From: Leisingera daeponensis DSM 23529
GTDB taxonomy: Bacteria; Pseudomonadota; Alphaproteobacteria; Rhodobacterales; Rhodobacteraceae
Direction of reading: 5' to 3'
DNA length: 64,000 bases
Assembly: GCF_000473145.1 (NCBI RefSeq)
Contig: NZ_KI421500.1
Span: 3,373,725-3,437,724 of the forward strand
Positions 16,744-24,703 of this stretch are shown here, one piece after another. The translations under genes and the position numbers were made by a program. How positions within the stretch are numbered: the first letter of the stretch is position 1; the number at the start of each line of letters is the position of its first letter. The notes under the pieces are model-generated. The model was not told where the DNA came from. It saw only the letters and a list, made by a program, of their open reading frames with translations, and made no database searches.

Positions 16744-17763
16744 ATGTGGCAAACCGTTATCGCCAGGCGCTCCGTCCGCGTTATGCTGCTGATCATTACC
16801 CTGATCATGCTGGGCGGCGCGATGTATTTCGCTAAACCTGTTCTGGCGCCGGGTGTTTTTGCGCTCGTGGTCGGCGTGGTGATCGCGCCGCTGGCTGACC
16901 GGCTGGAACGGATCGGGGTCAGCCGGGTGGCTGTCGCCAGCAGCCTGCTGTTGCTGACCACGGCGCTGCTGGCCCTGCTGATATTGTCGCTGGACCCGCT
17001 GATGACATCGCTGGCCAGCCAGGTCCCCAAGATCAAATATGAAATCCGCGGCTGGCTCGACATGGTGTCCGGACTGCTGCGCGGCATCGAAAGCATCAGT
17101 TCCGAGATCGAGGAGACAATAGGCGCAGCGGAAGCGGATACAGAGGAAGAGGGCACCGGCCTGCCGACCCTGACGGACGCGCTCTGGCTGGCGCCGAACT
17201 TTGGGGCGCAGATGTTCATCTTTGCCGGCACGCTGTTCTTCTTCGTGCTGACCCGGAACGAACTGTATGAAAAGGCAGGCAGCTATGCCGCCCGCTTCTT
17301 CCGGGCAGAGCGCGCGGTGGCGCGCTATTTCGCGGCGGTCACGATTGTGAACGGCGGGCTGGGCTTGCTCACGGCCGCCGGCCTGGCGCTGATCGGCCTG
17401 CCTGGGGCTTGGATCTGGGGCCTGGCGGCGGCCATCCTGAACTTCATCCTCTATCTTGGTCCGCTGATGATGCTGGCAGGGCTGACGGTGGCGGGTCTGA
17501 CGCAGATCGGCGGCGCTGGCGCCGTGCTGCCGCCGCTGGTGTTCCTCGCGATCAACATCGCCGAGGCGCAATTTGTCACCCCGGCCTTTGTCGGCCGCCA
17601 GCTGGACCTTAATCCGCTTATTGTGTTCTGGGCCATTGTTCTCGGGTTGTGGATCTGGGGCCCGGTGGGGGCCATCGTGGCGCTGCCGCTGGTGCTGTGG
17701 TGCGGCCGGATGCTGGTGCCGCCGCCGGACACGGCAGAAGCCGTCACGCCTGAACACCAGTAG
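16744..17763 (+). CDS. AI-2E family transporter (PerM-like permease)
   Basis: A 339-residue inner-membrane protein with the AI-2E/PerM layout. Two N-terminal helices and a third near residue 60-85 come first, followed by a soluble middle of about residues 90-150. The C-terminal block of helices includes the family signature GLPGAWIWGLAAAILNFILYLGP (split by a glycine turn) and GPVGAIVALPLVL. Members export small signals or act as sodium/proton antiporters; a true autoinducer-2 role is seldom shown. It is preceded by an EcfG-type promoter and followed by an intrinsic terminator, so it may belong to the stress regulon. The ribosome-binding site is weak, which suggests coupling to an upstream frame. 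Confidence 0.88.
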   Translation: MWQTVIARRSVRVMLLIITLIMLGGAMYFAKPVLAPGVFALVVGVVIAPLADRLERIGVSRVAVASSLLLLTTALLALLILSLDPLMTSLASQVPKIKYEIRGWLDMVSGLLRGIESISSEIEETIGAAEADTEEEGTGLPTLTDALWLAPNFGAQMFIFAGTLFFFVLTRNELYEKAGSYAARFFRAERAVARYFAAVTIVNGGLGLLTAAGLALIGLPGAWIWGLAAAILNFILYLGPLMMLAGLTVAGLTQIGGAGAVLPPLVFLAINIAEAQFVTPAFVGRQLDLNPLIVFWAIVLGLWIWGPVGAIVALPLVLWCGRMLVPPPDTAEAVTPEHQ

Positions 17764-17797
17764 AGCCGGAACAGCATCCAAACATTCAAACCGGTTC

Positions 17798-17822
17798 GGG
17801 CAGCCTTTTTCGGCTGCCCTTT
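17798..17822 (+). terminator. Intrinsic terminator after AI-2E gene
   Basis: A perfect 8-bp stem, GGGCAGCC (17798-17805) with GGCTGCCC (17812-17819), has a T-rich loop and is followed by TTT. It lies 35 bases after the stop codon. Confidence 0.75.
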
Positions 17823-18028
17823 CCGTTTCAGCCCTTCGGAGTTCTGCCCCCTGAGGGGAGGCGCATGGGCCTTACGCCCATAGATATTGTCCCGCTTTTG
17901 AACCGCTCCCATGCGGCGCTGCCGCCGCCAGCCGGGTCCCCGCAGGCGCGTTTCAGGCCCGGTCAGGCGGTAATCTGCCTGCCTCTTATTTGCCGGCGCG
18001 ATTTTTTTAAAAAAAATTGCGCGGCGCG

Positions 18029-18054
18029 GGAACCAAGCGGGTTCTCAGCGGGTT
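18029..18054 (+). promoter_or_regulatory. EcfG-type promoter, GGAAC-N17-GGTT
   Basis: GGAAC at 18029-18033 and GGTT at 18051-18054 with a 17-base spacer. The -10 box differs from consensus CGTT by one base, the same change found before both DUF1328 genes in this window. It lies 56 bases upstream of the PRC-barrel start codon. Confidence 0.62.
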
Positions 18055-18109
18055 GGGTCGCTGTAACTCAAGCGCGCTGATGAGTGAAACTGGACAGGAG
18101 ATCAATCCG

Positions 18110-18787
18110 ATGAAACATCTTATGCTTTCGACTTCGCTGATCGTCGCAACCGCAGTGCCCGCCTTTGCCGGCACAGAAACCGAAACCACCGGCAACGCCG
18201 AGGCCGAGGTTCAAATGCAAACCCCGGCGGCAGATGTCTCCGGCGAAGCCAACGTTTCGGGTGAGGCCCAGGCCGACACCGGCACCTTGGAGCAAGAAGC
18301 TGAAGAGGCTGCCAACGAGGTCGAAGCCGAGGCCGAAGAGCTGACGACTGAAGCCGAAGCCGGTGCCGCCGAGCTGGCCAATGAGGCCGAAGCAGCCGCT
18401 GAAGAAGTGGAGCAGGAAGCCGGCGAAATGGCAACCGAGACCGAGAACGCCGCTGAAAGCATGTCCGACGCCGTCAACCCTGACGCCGACGGCCCGGCCA
18501 TGGAACCGCTGGCCGAAGGCGAGCTGACCGCGGAAGCCCTGACCGGCGCGTGGACCTACGACTCCAAAGATGAGCACATCGGCGAGGTGTCGCAGGTGAT
18601 CGTGAACACCAACGGCTCTGTCGAAGCGGTGATCATTGACGTCGGCGGTTTCCTGGGCATCGGCGAAAAGCCGGTCGAGCTGACCATGGGCGATCTGGAT
18701 ATCGGCAAGGTTGATGGTGACATCCGCGTGAACACCCATCTGACCCGCGAAGAATTGGACGCTCTGCCCGAGTACCAGGCTGACTAA
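18110..18787 (+). CDS. Secreted PRC-barrel protein with Glu/Ala-rich repeat region
   Basis: A 225-residue exported protein. The signal peptide is residues 1-21 (MKHLMLSTSLIVATAVPAFAG). Residues about 25-140 are an acidic low-complexity region built from repeats of the E-A-E/AN-E-A type, probably an extended or coiled-coil linker. The C-terminal 80 residues form a PRC-barrel domain (AWTYDSKDEHIGEVSQVI through VNTHLTREELDALPEY). The start at 18110 is chosen because the signal peptide begins there and AGGAG precedes it; a longer frame starting at 18017 is rejected. An upstream GGAAC-N17-GGTT site suggests general stress control. Function beyond envelope stress is unknown. Confidence 0.88.
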   Translation: MKHLMLSTSLIVATAVPAFAGTETETTGNAEAEVQMQTPAADVSGEANVSGEAQADTGTLEQEAEEAANEVEAEAEELTTEAEAGAAELANEAEAAAEEVEQEAGEMATETENAAESMSDAVNPDADGPAMEPLAEGELTAEALTGAWTYDSKDEHIGEVSQVIVNTNGSVEAVIIDVGGFLGIGEKPVELTMGDLDIGKVDGDIRVNTHLTREELDALPEYQAD

Positions 18788-18799
18788 CACACCCAGTTT

Positions 18800-18823
18800 C
18801 AAAGGGGCCGCCCAGCCCCTTTG
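18800..18823 (+). terminator. Hairpin after PRC-barrel gene
   Basis: A perfect 9-bp stem, CAAAGGGGC (18800-18808) with GCCCCTTTG (18815-18823), lies 12 bases after the stop. A second GC-rich stem, GGCCGGG (18913-18919) with CCCGGCC (18933-18939), followed by TTTT at 18947-18950, lies further on and may be the real bidirectional terminator before the convergent exoD gene. Confidence 0.6.
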
Positions 18824-18968
18824 ACAGCCGCCGGTTTGTCCTCCGTCCCTTTGCCGGTTTCCTGCCTCGTACCGGTGTTTCGGGCAAACTCAACTGCCAG
18901 GCGGCCCTTCAAGGCCGGGTTCCGTAAAGGAGCCCGGCCTTTCGGGTTTTAATAACATGGCGCCGGCG

Positions 18969-19556
18969 TCAGATCAGCCCGGCCGCCAGCGCCGTTGCGG
19001 CGGCACCCAGCCCGGACAGGGTCAGCAGGGCAATCAGCCCGTCGCGGGTCAGCATCGCCACCGCCAGCAGGCTGACAGCAGCCCCCAGGATCGAGGACGA
19101 GAAGGGCACGATCTCCAGCAGCGGCATCAGCGCGCCGCAGATCAGGCAGACCAGCCGGATGATGGTCAGAAAGGGCTGCCGCACCAGCGCCGGCAGCCGC
19201 CTTCCGGCGTGCCTGTCCAGCCACCGCGCCGTCCGCTGCAGGGCCGCCGTCATCTTGCGCACGGTCCGCCCCTTGATCTCGCGGCGGCCCAGCCATTGCG
19301 GCAGCCAAAGGTGCCTCCGCCCCAGCAGCATCTGTCCCGACACCAGGCAGATCATGATGCCGCAGGCAGAGGAGAACAGCGGCACCCCGCTCAGCGGCGA
19401 AACCACCGCCAGCGCCGGCAGCGCCAGAACCGCCGACAGCGATCGGTGGCCAAGCTCCTCTGTCAGCGTGGCGACCGTGACCGGCCCGCTGCTGTCGCGG
19501 ACAATGCGGCTGGTTTCCTGAAGGACCGCGGCAACGGGCTGTTTCGAAGGGTTCAT
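18969..19556 (-). CDS. ExoD family exopolysaccharide-synthesis protein
   Basis: A 195-residue membrane protein of the ExoD family. The N-terminal soluble part holds VTVATLTEELGHRSLSAVLALPALAVV, the conserved family opening, followed by about three to four membrane helices with GQMLLGRRHLWLPQWLGRR on a loop. ExoD was first linked to exopolysaccharide and alkaline tolerance in Sinorhizobium; the biochemical activity is unknown. The gene stands alone, convergent with the PRC-barrel gene. Recognition of the family is good, the role uncertain. Confidence 0.88.
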   Translation of the reverse strand: MNPSKQPVAAVLQETSRIVRDSSGPVTVATLTEELGHRSLSAVLALPALAVVSPLSGVPLFSSACGIMICLVSGQMLLGRRHLWLPQWLGRREIKGRTVRKMTAALQRTARWLDRHAGRRLPALVRQPFLTIIRLVCLICGALMPLLEIVPFSSSILGAAVSLLAVAMLTRDGLIALLTLSGLGAAATALAAGLI

Positions 19557-19690
19557 CGGTTCCTGTCTCCGGCTGCTATTCTGCGCAACACCTACGCCTG
19601 GCCCGCCGGTAAAGTTCCCTCTGCAACTGCCCTGTCGCCGGCCAGATTTCGCGCATGAGGAGTGTCAGCGGGATTTTAGTTCACACATCA

Positions 19691-19716
19691 GGAACCTTTC
19701 AGACCAGCGGCGCGTT
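19691..19716 (+). promoter_or_regulatory. EcfG (general stress) promoter, GGAAC-N17-CGTT
   Basis: GGAAC (19691-19695) and CGTT (19713-19716) are 17 bases apart, an exact consensus match. Transcription would start about 40 bases before the ATG of the following secreted-protein gene, which has a strong AAGGAG site. The entericidin gene 10 bases after that gene would be co-transcribed. Confidence 0.8.
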
Positions 19717-19763
19717 TCTGTCTTGGATCCCCAAGAGGGACTGACATGGAAAGGAGCATTAAA

Positions 19764-20252
19764 ATGACTCATCTGATCCGCACCACCGCCCTCGTTGCCG
19801 CCATGGCCACCGCAGCCGCGGCGGGCTCCCAGGTTTCCGAAATCGACGTGACCGCCGACCTGAGCGCGATTGAGAATTACGAGGCTGCCAAAGCCTGGAC
19901 CAGCCTTGAAACTGACCTGGAGACGGCTCTGGCCAAAAACCTCGTGGGCCAGATCGCTGCTGAAGGTGCTGAAGAGGCCGCGGAAATCCATATCGAAATC
20001 GACTCCGTTTCCCTGGCAAGCAACTTCGAGAACGCGCTGGGCGTGGGCGAATGGATGCTCAAGGGCGACGTGGACATCGACATGCCCGATGCCTCCAAGG
20101 ACATGCGTTATGACCTCACCGTTTCCGCCGATCAGGTCAACGCGTATTATCCCGAAGGCACCGATCCGGCCGTGGTGACCGTTGACAGTGAAATCTTTTA
20201 CAATGCCATCGTCGACGCCTTTGCCAGCAATGTCGCGTCGAAGCTGAAGTAA
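19764..20252 (+). CDS. Secreted protein of unknown function, general stress regulon
   Basis: A 162-residue protein with a Sec-type signal (MTHLIRTTALVAAMATAAAAGSQ) and no membrane segment after it. The mature part alternates acidic helices and strand-like segments (AEIHIEIDSVSLASNFENALGVGEWMLKG divided by turns; VDIDMPDASKDMRYDLTVS) and ends VDAFASNVASKLK. The start at 19764 is preferred to an ATG six codons upstream because AAAGGAG lies at the right distance. It follows a consensus EcfG promoter and precedes entericidin. I do not recognise a named domain; it may be an envelope-stress lipid- or metal-binding protein, but this is a guess. Confidence 0.82.
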   Translation: MTHLIRTTALVAAMATAAAAGSQVSEIDVTADLSAIENYEAAKAWTSLETDLETALAKNLVGQIAAEGAEEAAEIHIEIDSVSLASNFENALGVGEWMLKGDVDIDMPDASKDMRYDLTVSADQVNAYYPEGTDPAVVTVDSEIFYNAIVDAFASNVASKLK

Positions 20253-20262
20253 GGAGGCAACC

Positions 20263-20388
20263 ATGCGTATCCTGATCGCATTTCTGGCCCTCGCCGGACT
20301 GGCGGCCTGCGAAACCACCGAAGGCTTCGGCCGGGACGTCTCGAACCTTGGCGATGAGATCACCGAGGAAGCGCAGGAAGCGCAATAA
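20263..20388 (+). CDS. Entericidin A/B family small lipoprotein
   Basis: A 41-residue lipoprotein. The signal peptide ends in the lipobox LAAC (MRILIAFLALAGLAAC), and the mature peptide ETTEGFGRDVSNLGDEITEEAQ matches the entericidin pattern of a short amphipathic helix with GxGxD. A perfect AAGGAGG ribosome-binding site ends 5 bases before the ATG. Entericidins are stress-induced envelope lipoproteins; EcnA/EcnB in E. coli form an antidote/toxin pair controlled by the stationary sigma factor. Here a single copy lies downstream of an EcfG promoter. Confidence 0.87.
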   Translation: MRILIAFLALAGLAACETTEGFGRDVSNLGDEITEEAQEAQ

Positions 20389-20418
20389 GCCGGACGTCCG
20401 TTTCCAGAATATATTGCT

Positions 20419-20457
20419 AACCCGGCGGCCCTTGGGCCCGCCGGGTTTTCTTTTTTT
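20419..20457 (+). terminator. Strong intrinsic terminator after entericidin
   Basis: A 10-bp stem, AACCCGGCGG (20419-20428) with CCGCCGGGTT (20438-20447), extended by inner pairs and followed by TTTTCTTTTTTT. It is 30 bases past the entericidin stop and is the clearest Rho-independent terminator in the window. Confidence 0.9.
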
Positions 20458-20629
20458 AGAACCGGCGGAACTTTTGCGGGGCGGGGGCGTTGACCTTGCA
20501 GATACCGGCCCGAGGTCCTCCCCCTATCCGGTTTGATCCGGCAGTTTCGGGCTTCCTTCAAGGCACCTGGGTTTCACCCCGGGTGCCCTTTTTTGTGGCT
20601 GCTGCTGAGGGCGGCCCAGCTTCACAGGA

Positions 20630-22114
20630 TCAGACGATGTCCTCTGTGGCGCCCGGCAGCCGCTGCTGCAGTTCCGACATCTTGCCGGAGTCGTGCGGCA
20701 CCAGCAGCCCGCGGCGCGCTTCCGGCCGGCGCACCTGATTGCGGCGCACCTCCTTCAGCCACCAAGCCGCGGCATGGACCGGGTCCAGCGCCTCGGCGGG
20801 CAGGTCTTCCTGCCACCAGTGCCGCGCCAGATTGTGCCACAGCGTTTCAATCCGTCCGCGCTGGGTGATCCGCAAGGCCGCCTCGGTGTCCCAGCGCATC
20901 GACCGCCCGTTGAGATTGGCCGACCCGACCATGGCAAAATCCCTGTCGGTGACCAGAATCTTGCTGTGCACATAGATGATCGGCGACCCCGACAGGGTGG
21001 CAGGCGCGTCGCGGGCGGCCATGCGCCGCTGGACCGGGCTGGCGATGCAGGCCCGGGGGCCGAAGGCCTCGGTCACTTCCTCCAGCGCTTCCGCCTGCAG
21101 CGCCATGCCATAGCGCGCGTCCAGATCGCGGTTGCCTTCAAAGGCGACGTCATCGGGCAGGGCGGGCAGAACCAGGATCAGCGACAGCGCAGGGTTGCGG
21201 CGCGCCGCAGCGGCCAGGCCGCGCGCAATCGGGCTGGAGCGCAGGAACTGGGACTCCAGGTAAATCAGGTTCTGCGCTTGCTCGAAGGCGGCCAGGTGGT
21301 CTTCCTCGATCTCCTTCAGCATCGTGCGGGGTGAGAGGGCCCAGAACCCGAACCGGCGCGGCGCGGACATCGTGCGCCGGATCAGCTTGCCCTCGGGCGG
21401 CTGCTTGCGCAGGGCGATCTGGTCGCGGAACAGTTCCAGATGGCGGGCCGCCTCTTCAGCTTCGGGGCCGCGCAGGATCAACTGCACATCAGCCCAGGTC
21501 TCATGCGCGGGCAGATCATGCTGCTTGGTGTCATAGCGGCGCCGGTTCAGGTCCAGGCCGCCGATGTACAGAACCTCGCGGTCGATCACCGCAACCTTCT
21601 GGTGGTGCGACACCGGATACAGTTGCGGCAGCCCGGGGCGGCTGGCCGCTCCCGGCCGCAGCCGCCGGGGCAGCTTGCGCAGTTTGCGCATTACGAAGGG
21701 CGAAAACGCAAGCCGCGGCAGCAGCCCCGCCCGCGTCGGATGCAGCGAGGCGGCGACCGACAGCAGCGCGGCCTCCTCCGGGGCAAGCCCGGCCATGATC
21801 TCCTGCGCCTGCGTCAGCGTCTTCTGCGCGGCGGCATGCAACGGCGCCGCCATCACCGGGTCGAAATCGCTGACCACCAGCCGCACCCGGACCCCGCGCC
21901 GCAGCGCATCGGCAATCAGATCCGCCCAGGTGTCCCCGGTTTCCCGCGCCTCCGGACTCAGCAGAGGGGTGGCGAAATCGAACAGGCGGAAACTGGCAAG
22001 GAGCTCGCGCTGAGCGCCCAGCACCGCGCGTTCAAACGCGGGCCAGGCCTCTTCGGCAGTAATCAGCACCTCGAATTCCTCGCGGCGCTGTTCAGGTTGC
22101 GGCTCCTGCGGCAT
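20630..22114 (-). CDS. Phospholipase D family protein (cardiolipin synthase-like)
   Basis: A 494-residue PLD-superfamily protein with two HKD motifs: HHQKVAVIDREVLYIGG (around residues 168-185) and HSKILVTDRDFAMVGSANLN (around 380-400). These form one active site with a covalent phosphohistidine. The enzyme would transfer or hydrolyse a phosphatidyl group; cardiolipin synthase, phospholipase D or another phosphodiesterase are all possible. The start at 22114 has GGGAG upstream and lies inside the last codons of the sensor kinase gene (23-base overlap), so it is coupled to the stress-signalling operon. A longer frame beginning at 22228 is not supported. Confidence 0.88.
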   Translation of the reverse strand: MPQEPQPEQRREEFEVLITAEEAWPAFERAVLGAQRELLASFRLFDFATPLLSPEARETGDTWADLIADALRRGVRVRLVVSDFDPVMAAPLHAAAQKTLTQAQEIMAGLAPEEAALLSVAASLHPTRAGLLPRLAFSPFVMRKLRKLPRRLRPGAASRPGLPQLYPVSHHQKVAVIDREVLYIGGLDLNRRRYDTKQHDLPAHETWADVQLILRGPEAEEAARHLELFRDQIALRKQPPEGKLIRRTMSAPRRFGFWALSPRTMLKEIEEDHLAAFEQAQNLIYLESQFLRSSPIARGLAAAARRNPALSLILVLPALPDDVAFEGNRDLDARYGMALQAEALEEVTEAFGPRACIASPVQRRMAARDAPATLSGSPIIYVHSKILVTDRDFAMVGSANLNGRSMRWDTEAALRITQRGRIETLWHNLARHWWQEDLPAEALDPVHAAAWWLKEVRRNQVRRPEARRGLLVPHDSGKMSELQQRLPGATEDIV

Positions 22115-23855
22115 GTTTCTCCCGATTCTGGTTTGGCGGCGCCGGCGGGACAGCCCCGGCCGCTGCGGGGAATCCCAGCCGGTACGTATAGCTGTCCTCA
22201 GTCTCGTACGTGTCAGCCTCGCCTTCAAGCTGGGTGGCGAACGCCAGCATCAGCCGCGACCCGATGCCGGTCCCGTCGCCGGCCTCCTCGGGGTCCATCG
22301 CAGGCTTCCCCTTGGTGTTGGTAATCTCGAGCTCCAGCCAGTTTTCCGCGGTTTCGCGCAGGCTGATCCGGATTTCCGGCTTTCCGCCGGCGGGCACCCC
22401 GGCGTTTTTGACCGCGTTGGTCATCGCCTCGGACACCAGCATCGACAAGGTCACCCCCTGGTCCTGGCTCAGCGGCACCTGCACCAGGTCGCTGCTGATG
22501 GCCAGTTTCTGCCCGGCGCCGGGGGTCATCGCGCCGATTTCGGTAATCAGCGCGTCGATCAGGTCGCGGCTGTCGACGGTGGTGATATCGGGGTTGGTGT
22601 TCAGGCTGCGGTGAATGGTGGCCAGGCCGCGCACGCGGCGCTGCAGCTGCGCCAGCATCCGCCGCGCCTCCGGCGTCTGCGCGTTGCGGCTCTGCATATT
22701 CATGATCGAGGCGACAAGCTGCAGGTTGTTCTTCACCCGGTGGTGAACCTCGCGCAGCAGGATGGTCTTTTCTTCCAGATCCAGCTCGCGCCGCCGCTCT
22801 GCTTCGCTGAGGATGGAAACCATCCGGTTGAACGACTGCTGCGCCTCGGCAAATTCACGCGGCGGCGCAACCAGATCCAGGGTAGGGTTTTCGCGCTCGC
22901 CCAGCGCATAGCGGCGCATCGCCTTGCGCAGTGCGCTGAGGTGGCGGATCACCATCCGCTGCAGCCCGAAGATCGCTACAGAAATCCCGGCCAGCCACAT
23001 CAGCAGGGGAAAGGCCAGGGTCATCAGGGATGCAGGGTTTCTGGCCGCCGACATCGCTTTGTCCACCGGCCAGCTGCCAACGACGGAAACTTGCCCGGGA
23101 AGGATCTCGCTCACTGCAAAGAAACGCTCGCGGCCAGAGCGCGAGTCCTCGAAAAACGTATCGCCGGTGCGCGCCACCAGATCGCGCCGGGGCACCGACC
23201 CGGGCAGCGCCAGCGGCGCCTCATCCTCAGGGATGCTTGCCGACAGGATTTCCCCGTCGGCGTCAACGGTGACATACTGAATGCCGGTATCCTGCGCATC
23301 CACCGCAGCCTGTGCCGGACTGACCCGGTGGGGAATGCCGATGGTCACATAACCTTTCAGGATGCCGTCGCGCAGCACCGGGCTGGTGGCCAGCAGGAAG
23401 CTGCCGGTTCCCCCCGCCACATCGCGGCCCAGGGCAAAGGACAGGCGTGTCGTCTGCAGGGCTTTCAGGAAAACCCACTTTTCGGACAGGTCCCGCGGTA
23501 TGCTGTCAGAGGCGCATTGAACTTCGCCGTTGGTCGACATGAAGGCGGCGAAGGTGAACGGGTTCGCCCCCTCGGTAAAGGACTTGAGCAGCCGCGTGCA
23601 GCTGCCGGCATCGTCTGCCACCGGCAGGATTGCAGCAGCCAGACCTTCAGTCGCGCCGCCGGCGCGCTGAAGCAGCGCACGTTCCCTGGCCGCGGCCCGC
23701 TCAGTGCGGTCCAGCAGCGAGGCGTGCGACAGCCGGGTGGCTTCTTCCACCACTGCGTTGGTCTGGTACAGCGCAATCAGTCCGAGCGGCAGCAGCGCAA
23801 GCGTCATAACCGCCGCCAGCCGGACCAAGAGGCTGCCTGCGTGCAGCCTGGGCAT
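22092..23855 (-). CDS. HisKA_2/HWE-type sensor histidine kinase, probable PhyR kinase
   Basis: A 587-residue membrane sensor kinase. TM1 is at about residues 9-30 and a large periplasmic domain covers about 35-270. TM2 (SLMTLAFPLLMWLAGISVAIFG) is followed by a HAMP-like linker. The HisKA_2 phosphoacceptor box is REVHHRVKNNLQL (His372), with the HATPase region from VSEAMTNAVKNA through GTGIGSRLMLAFA. This box class is the one that phosphorylates PhyR in the alphaproteobacterial general stress response. It lies directly downstream of ecfG. Start is ATG 23855, or GTG 23864 overlapping the sigma stop; the much longer open frame to 24242 is an artefact of the sigma gene. Confidence 0.9.
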   Translation of the reverse strand: MPRLHAGSLLVRLAAVMTLALLPLGLIALYQTNAVVEEATRLSHASLLDRTERAAARERALLQRAGGATEGLAAAILPVADDAGSCTRLLKSFTEGANPFTFAAFMSTNGEVQCASDSIPRDLSEKWVFLKALQTTRLSFALGRDVAGGTGSFLLATSPVLRDGILKGYVTIGIPHRVSPAQAAVDAQDTGIQYVTVDADGEILSASIPEDEAPLALPGSVPRRDLVARTGDTFFEDSRSGRERFFAVSEILPGQVSVVGSWPVDKAMSAARNPASLMTLAFPLLMWLAGISVAIFGLQRMVIRHLSALRKAMRRYALGERENPTLDLVAPPREFAEAQQSFNRMVSILSEAERRRELDLEEKTILLREVHHRVKNNLQLVASIMNMQSRNAQTPEARRMLAQLQRRVRGLATIHRSLNTNPDITTVDSRDLIDALITEIGAMTPGAGQKLAISSDLVQVPLSQDQGVTLSMLVSEAMTNAVKNAGVPAGGKPEIRISLRETAENWLELEITNTKGKPAMDPEEAGDGTGIGSRLMLAFATQLEGEADTYETEDSYTYRLGFPAAAGAVPPAPPNQNREKHAAGAAT

Positions 23856-23860
23856 TTTGA

Positions 23861-24418
23861 TCACGCGGCGCCCTGCTGGGCAACGATCCCAGCGGTTACG
23901 GTGTCTGTCAGTTCCATTTTGCTGTCGCTGCCCATGTCCATCAGTTCGCTCAGCCGGGCGCGGGCGCGGTTCACGCGGCTTTTGATGGTGCCGGTCTTCA
24001 CCCCGCACATTTCCGCCGCTTCCTCGTAAGAAAAGCCGCCTGCACCGACCAGCGTCAGGGCTTCGCGCTGTTCGTCGTTCAGCTGGGCAAAGGCCACTTG
24101 AAAATCGCGCATGTGCAGCCGCCCGTCGTGATCGGGTTTCTGCGCAAGGGTGGCGGACAGTGCTCCGTCGGCGTCCTCGACCTCGCGTTTGCGCTTGCGG
24201 CGCAGCGAGTAATAGGTGTTGCGCAGAATAGTGAAAAGCCACGCCCGCATGTTGGACCCGTGTTCGAATTTGTCGATATTCGTCCAGGCCTTCACCAGCG
24301 TGTCCTGCACCAGATCGTCGGCGGTGGCGCCGTTGCGGGTCAGGCTGATCGCAAAGGCGCGCAGGGCGCCCAGGTGATTGACCAGGTCGTCTCTCGGGTC
24401 CTGTGCGGCGTCAGTCAT
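23861..24418 (-). CDS. ecfG: EcfG general stress sigma factor
   Basis: A 185-residue ECF sigma factor of the EcfG group. Region 2 runs from LRAFAISLTRNGATADDLVQDTLVKAW through NMRAWLFTILRNTYYSLRRK (broken here for length). Region 4 is LNDEQREALTLVGAGGFSYEEAA followed by CGVKTGTIKSRVNRARARL. EcfG directs RNA polymerase to GGAAC-N16/17-CGTT promoters when NepR is titrated by phosphorylated PhyR. The start at 24418 has AAGGA upstream and overlaps the nepR stop by 8 bases. Several promoters of the expected type are found within 8 kb. The nepR-ecfG-kinase-PLD order suggests one operon. Confidence 0.93.
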   Translation of the reverse strand: MTDAAQDPRDDLVNHLGALRAFAISLTRNGATADDLVQDTLVKAWTNIDKFEHGSNMRAWLFTILRNTYYSLRRKRKREVEDADGALSATLAQKPDHDGRLHMRDFQVAFAQLNDEQREALTLVGAGGFSYEEAAEMCGVKTGTIKSRVNRARARLSELMDMGSDSKMELTDTVTAGIVAQQGAA

Positions 24419-24611
24419 CGGAGCGGTCCTTCTCTGAAGGTTCCGGTGCGGCGGGAGTTGACGCACCTTTCTCCTTCAATTGCTTCAGCAGGTCGGTGAA
24501 CCGGTCAGGAACGGGCTCATTAGCAATTTCTTCGAAAGCCCGCTTGAGGTTTTCGTCTATGTTGCGGTCGGCCGTCTCCATGCGCGGCCGGGGGGGGTGT
24601 AGCTGTGTCAT
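24411..24611 (-). CDS. nepR: NepR anti-sigma factor
   Basis: A small acidic anti-sigma factor of about 66 residues. The core is the NepR motif DENLKRAFEEIANEPVPDRF followed by TDLLKQLKEK, two helices that clamp EcfG or phospho-PhyR. The start is uncertain: ATG 24611, 24620 and 24581 are all in frame with poor ribosome sites. An ATG at 24656 is excluded because it lies within the -10 side of the mapped EcfG promoter. It overlaps ecfG by 8 bases and is divergent from phyR, the standard arrangement of the general stress locus. Confidence 0.88.
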   Translation of the reverse strand: MTQLHPPRPRMETADRNIDENLKRAFEEIANEPVPDRFTDLLKQLKEKGASTPAAPEPSEKDRSDD

Positions 24612-24641
24612 GCCATCCATCGGTTTTTTGCGCGGTTTTCT

Positions 24642-24674
24642 GGAACCAAAACGCATATTAAAGCGTATAGTTCC
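24642..24674. promoter_or_regulatory. Overlapping back-to-back EcfG promoters for nepR-ecfG and phyR
   Basis: On the minus strand GGAAC (24674-24670) and CGTT (24653-24650) are 16 bases apart and drive nepR-ecfG. On the plus strand GGAAC (24642-24646) and CGTA (24664-24667) are 17 bases apart and point to phyR, whose ATG is at 24704. The two promoter cores occupy almost the same 33 bases, so polymerase can probably use only one direction at a time. Both give short 5' leaders, consistent with the chosen starts. Confidence 0.85.
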
Positions 24675-24703
24675 ATGTGTATTGCAAAAAAGGACATCAC
24701 AAA

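Larger units (their letters stand above)
17764..18109. other. 346-base gap: terminator, A/T tract, stress promoter
   Basis: After the AI-2E terminator nothing coding is seen up to 18000. An 18-base pure A/T block (18001-18018, T7 then A8) lies just upstream of the EcfG-type promoter at 18029-18054. It is flanked by GCG-rich sequence that gives the whole block imperfect dyad symmetry. Such a tract could act as a bent-DNA or UP-element-like site, or as the tail of a short hairpin. Confidence 0.5.

Noticed and set aside
23856..24242. N-terminal extension of the sensor kinase
   Set aside because: The additional codons overlap the ecfG sigma gene and read as an Arg/Pro-rich shadow; membrane segment 1 begins right after 23855.
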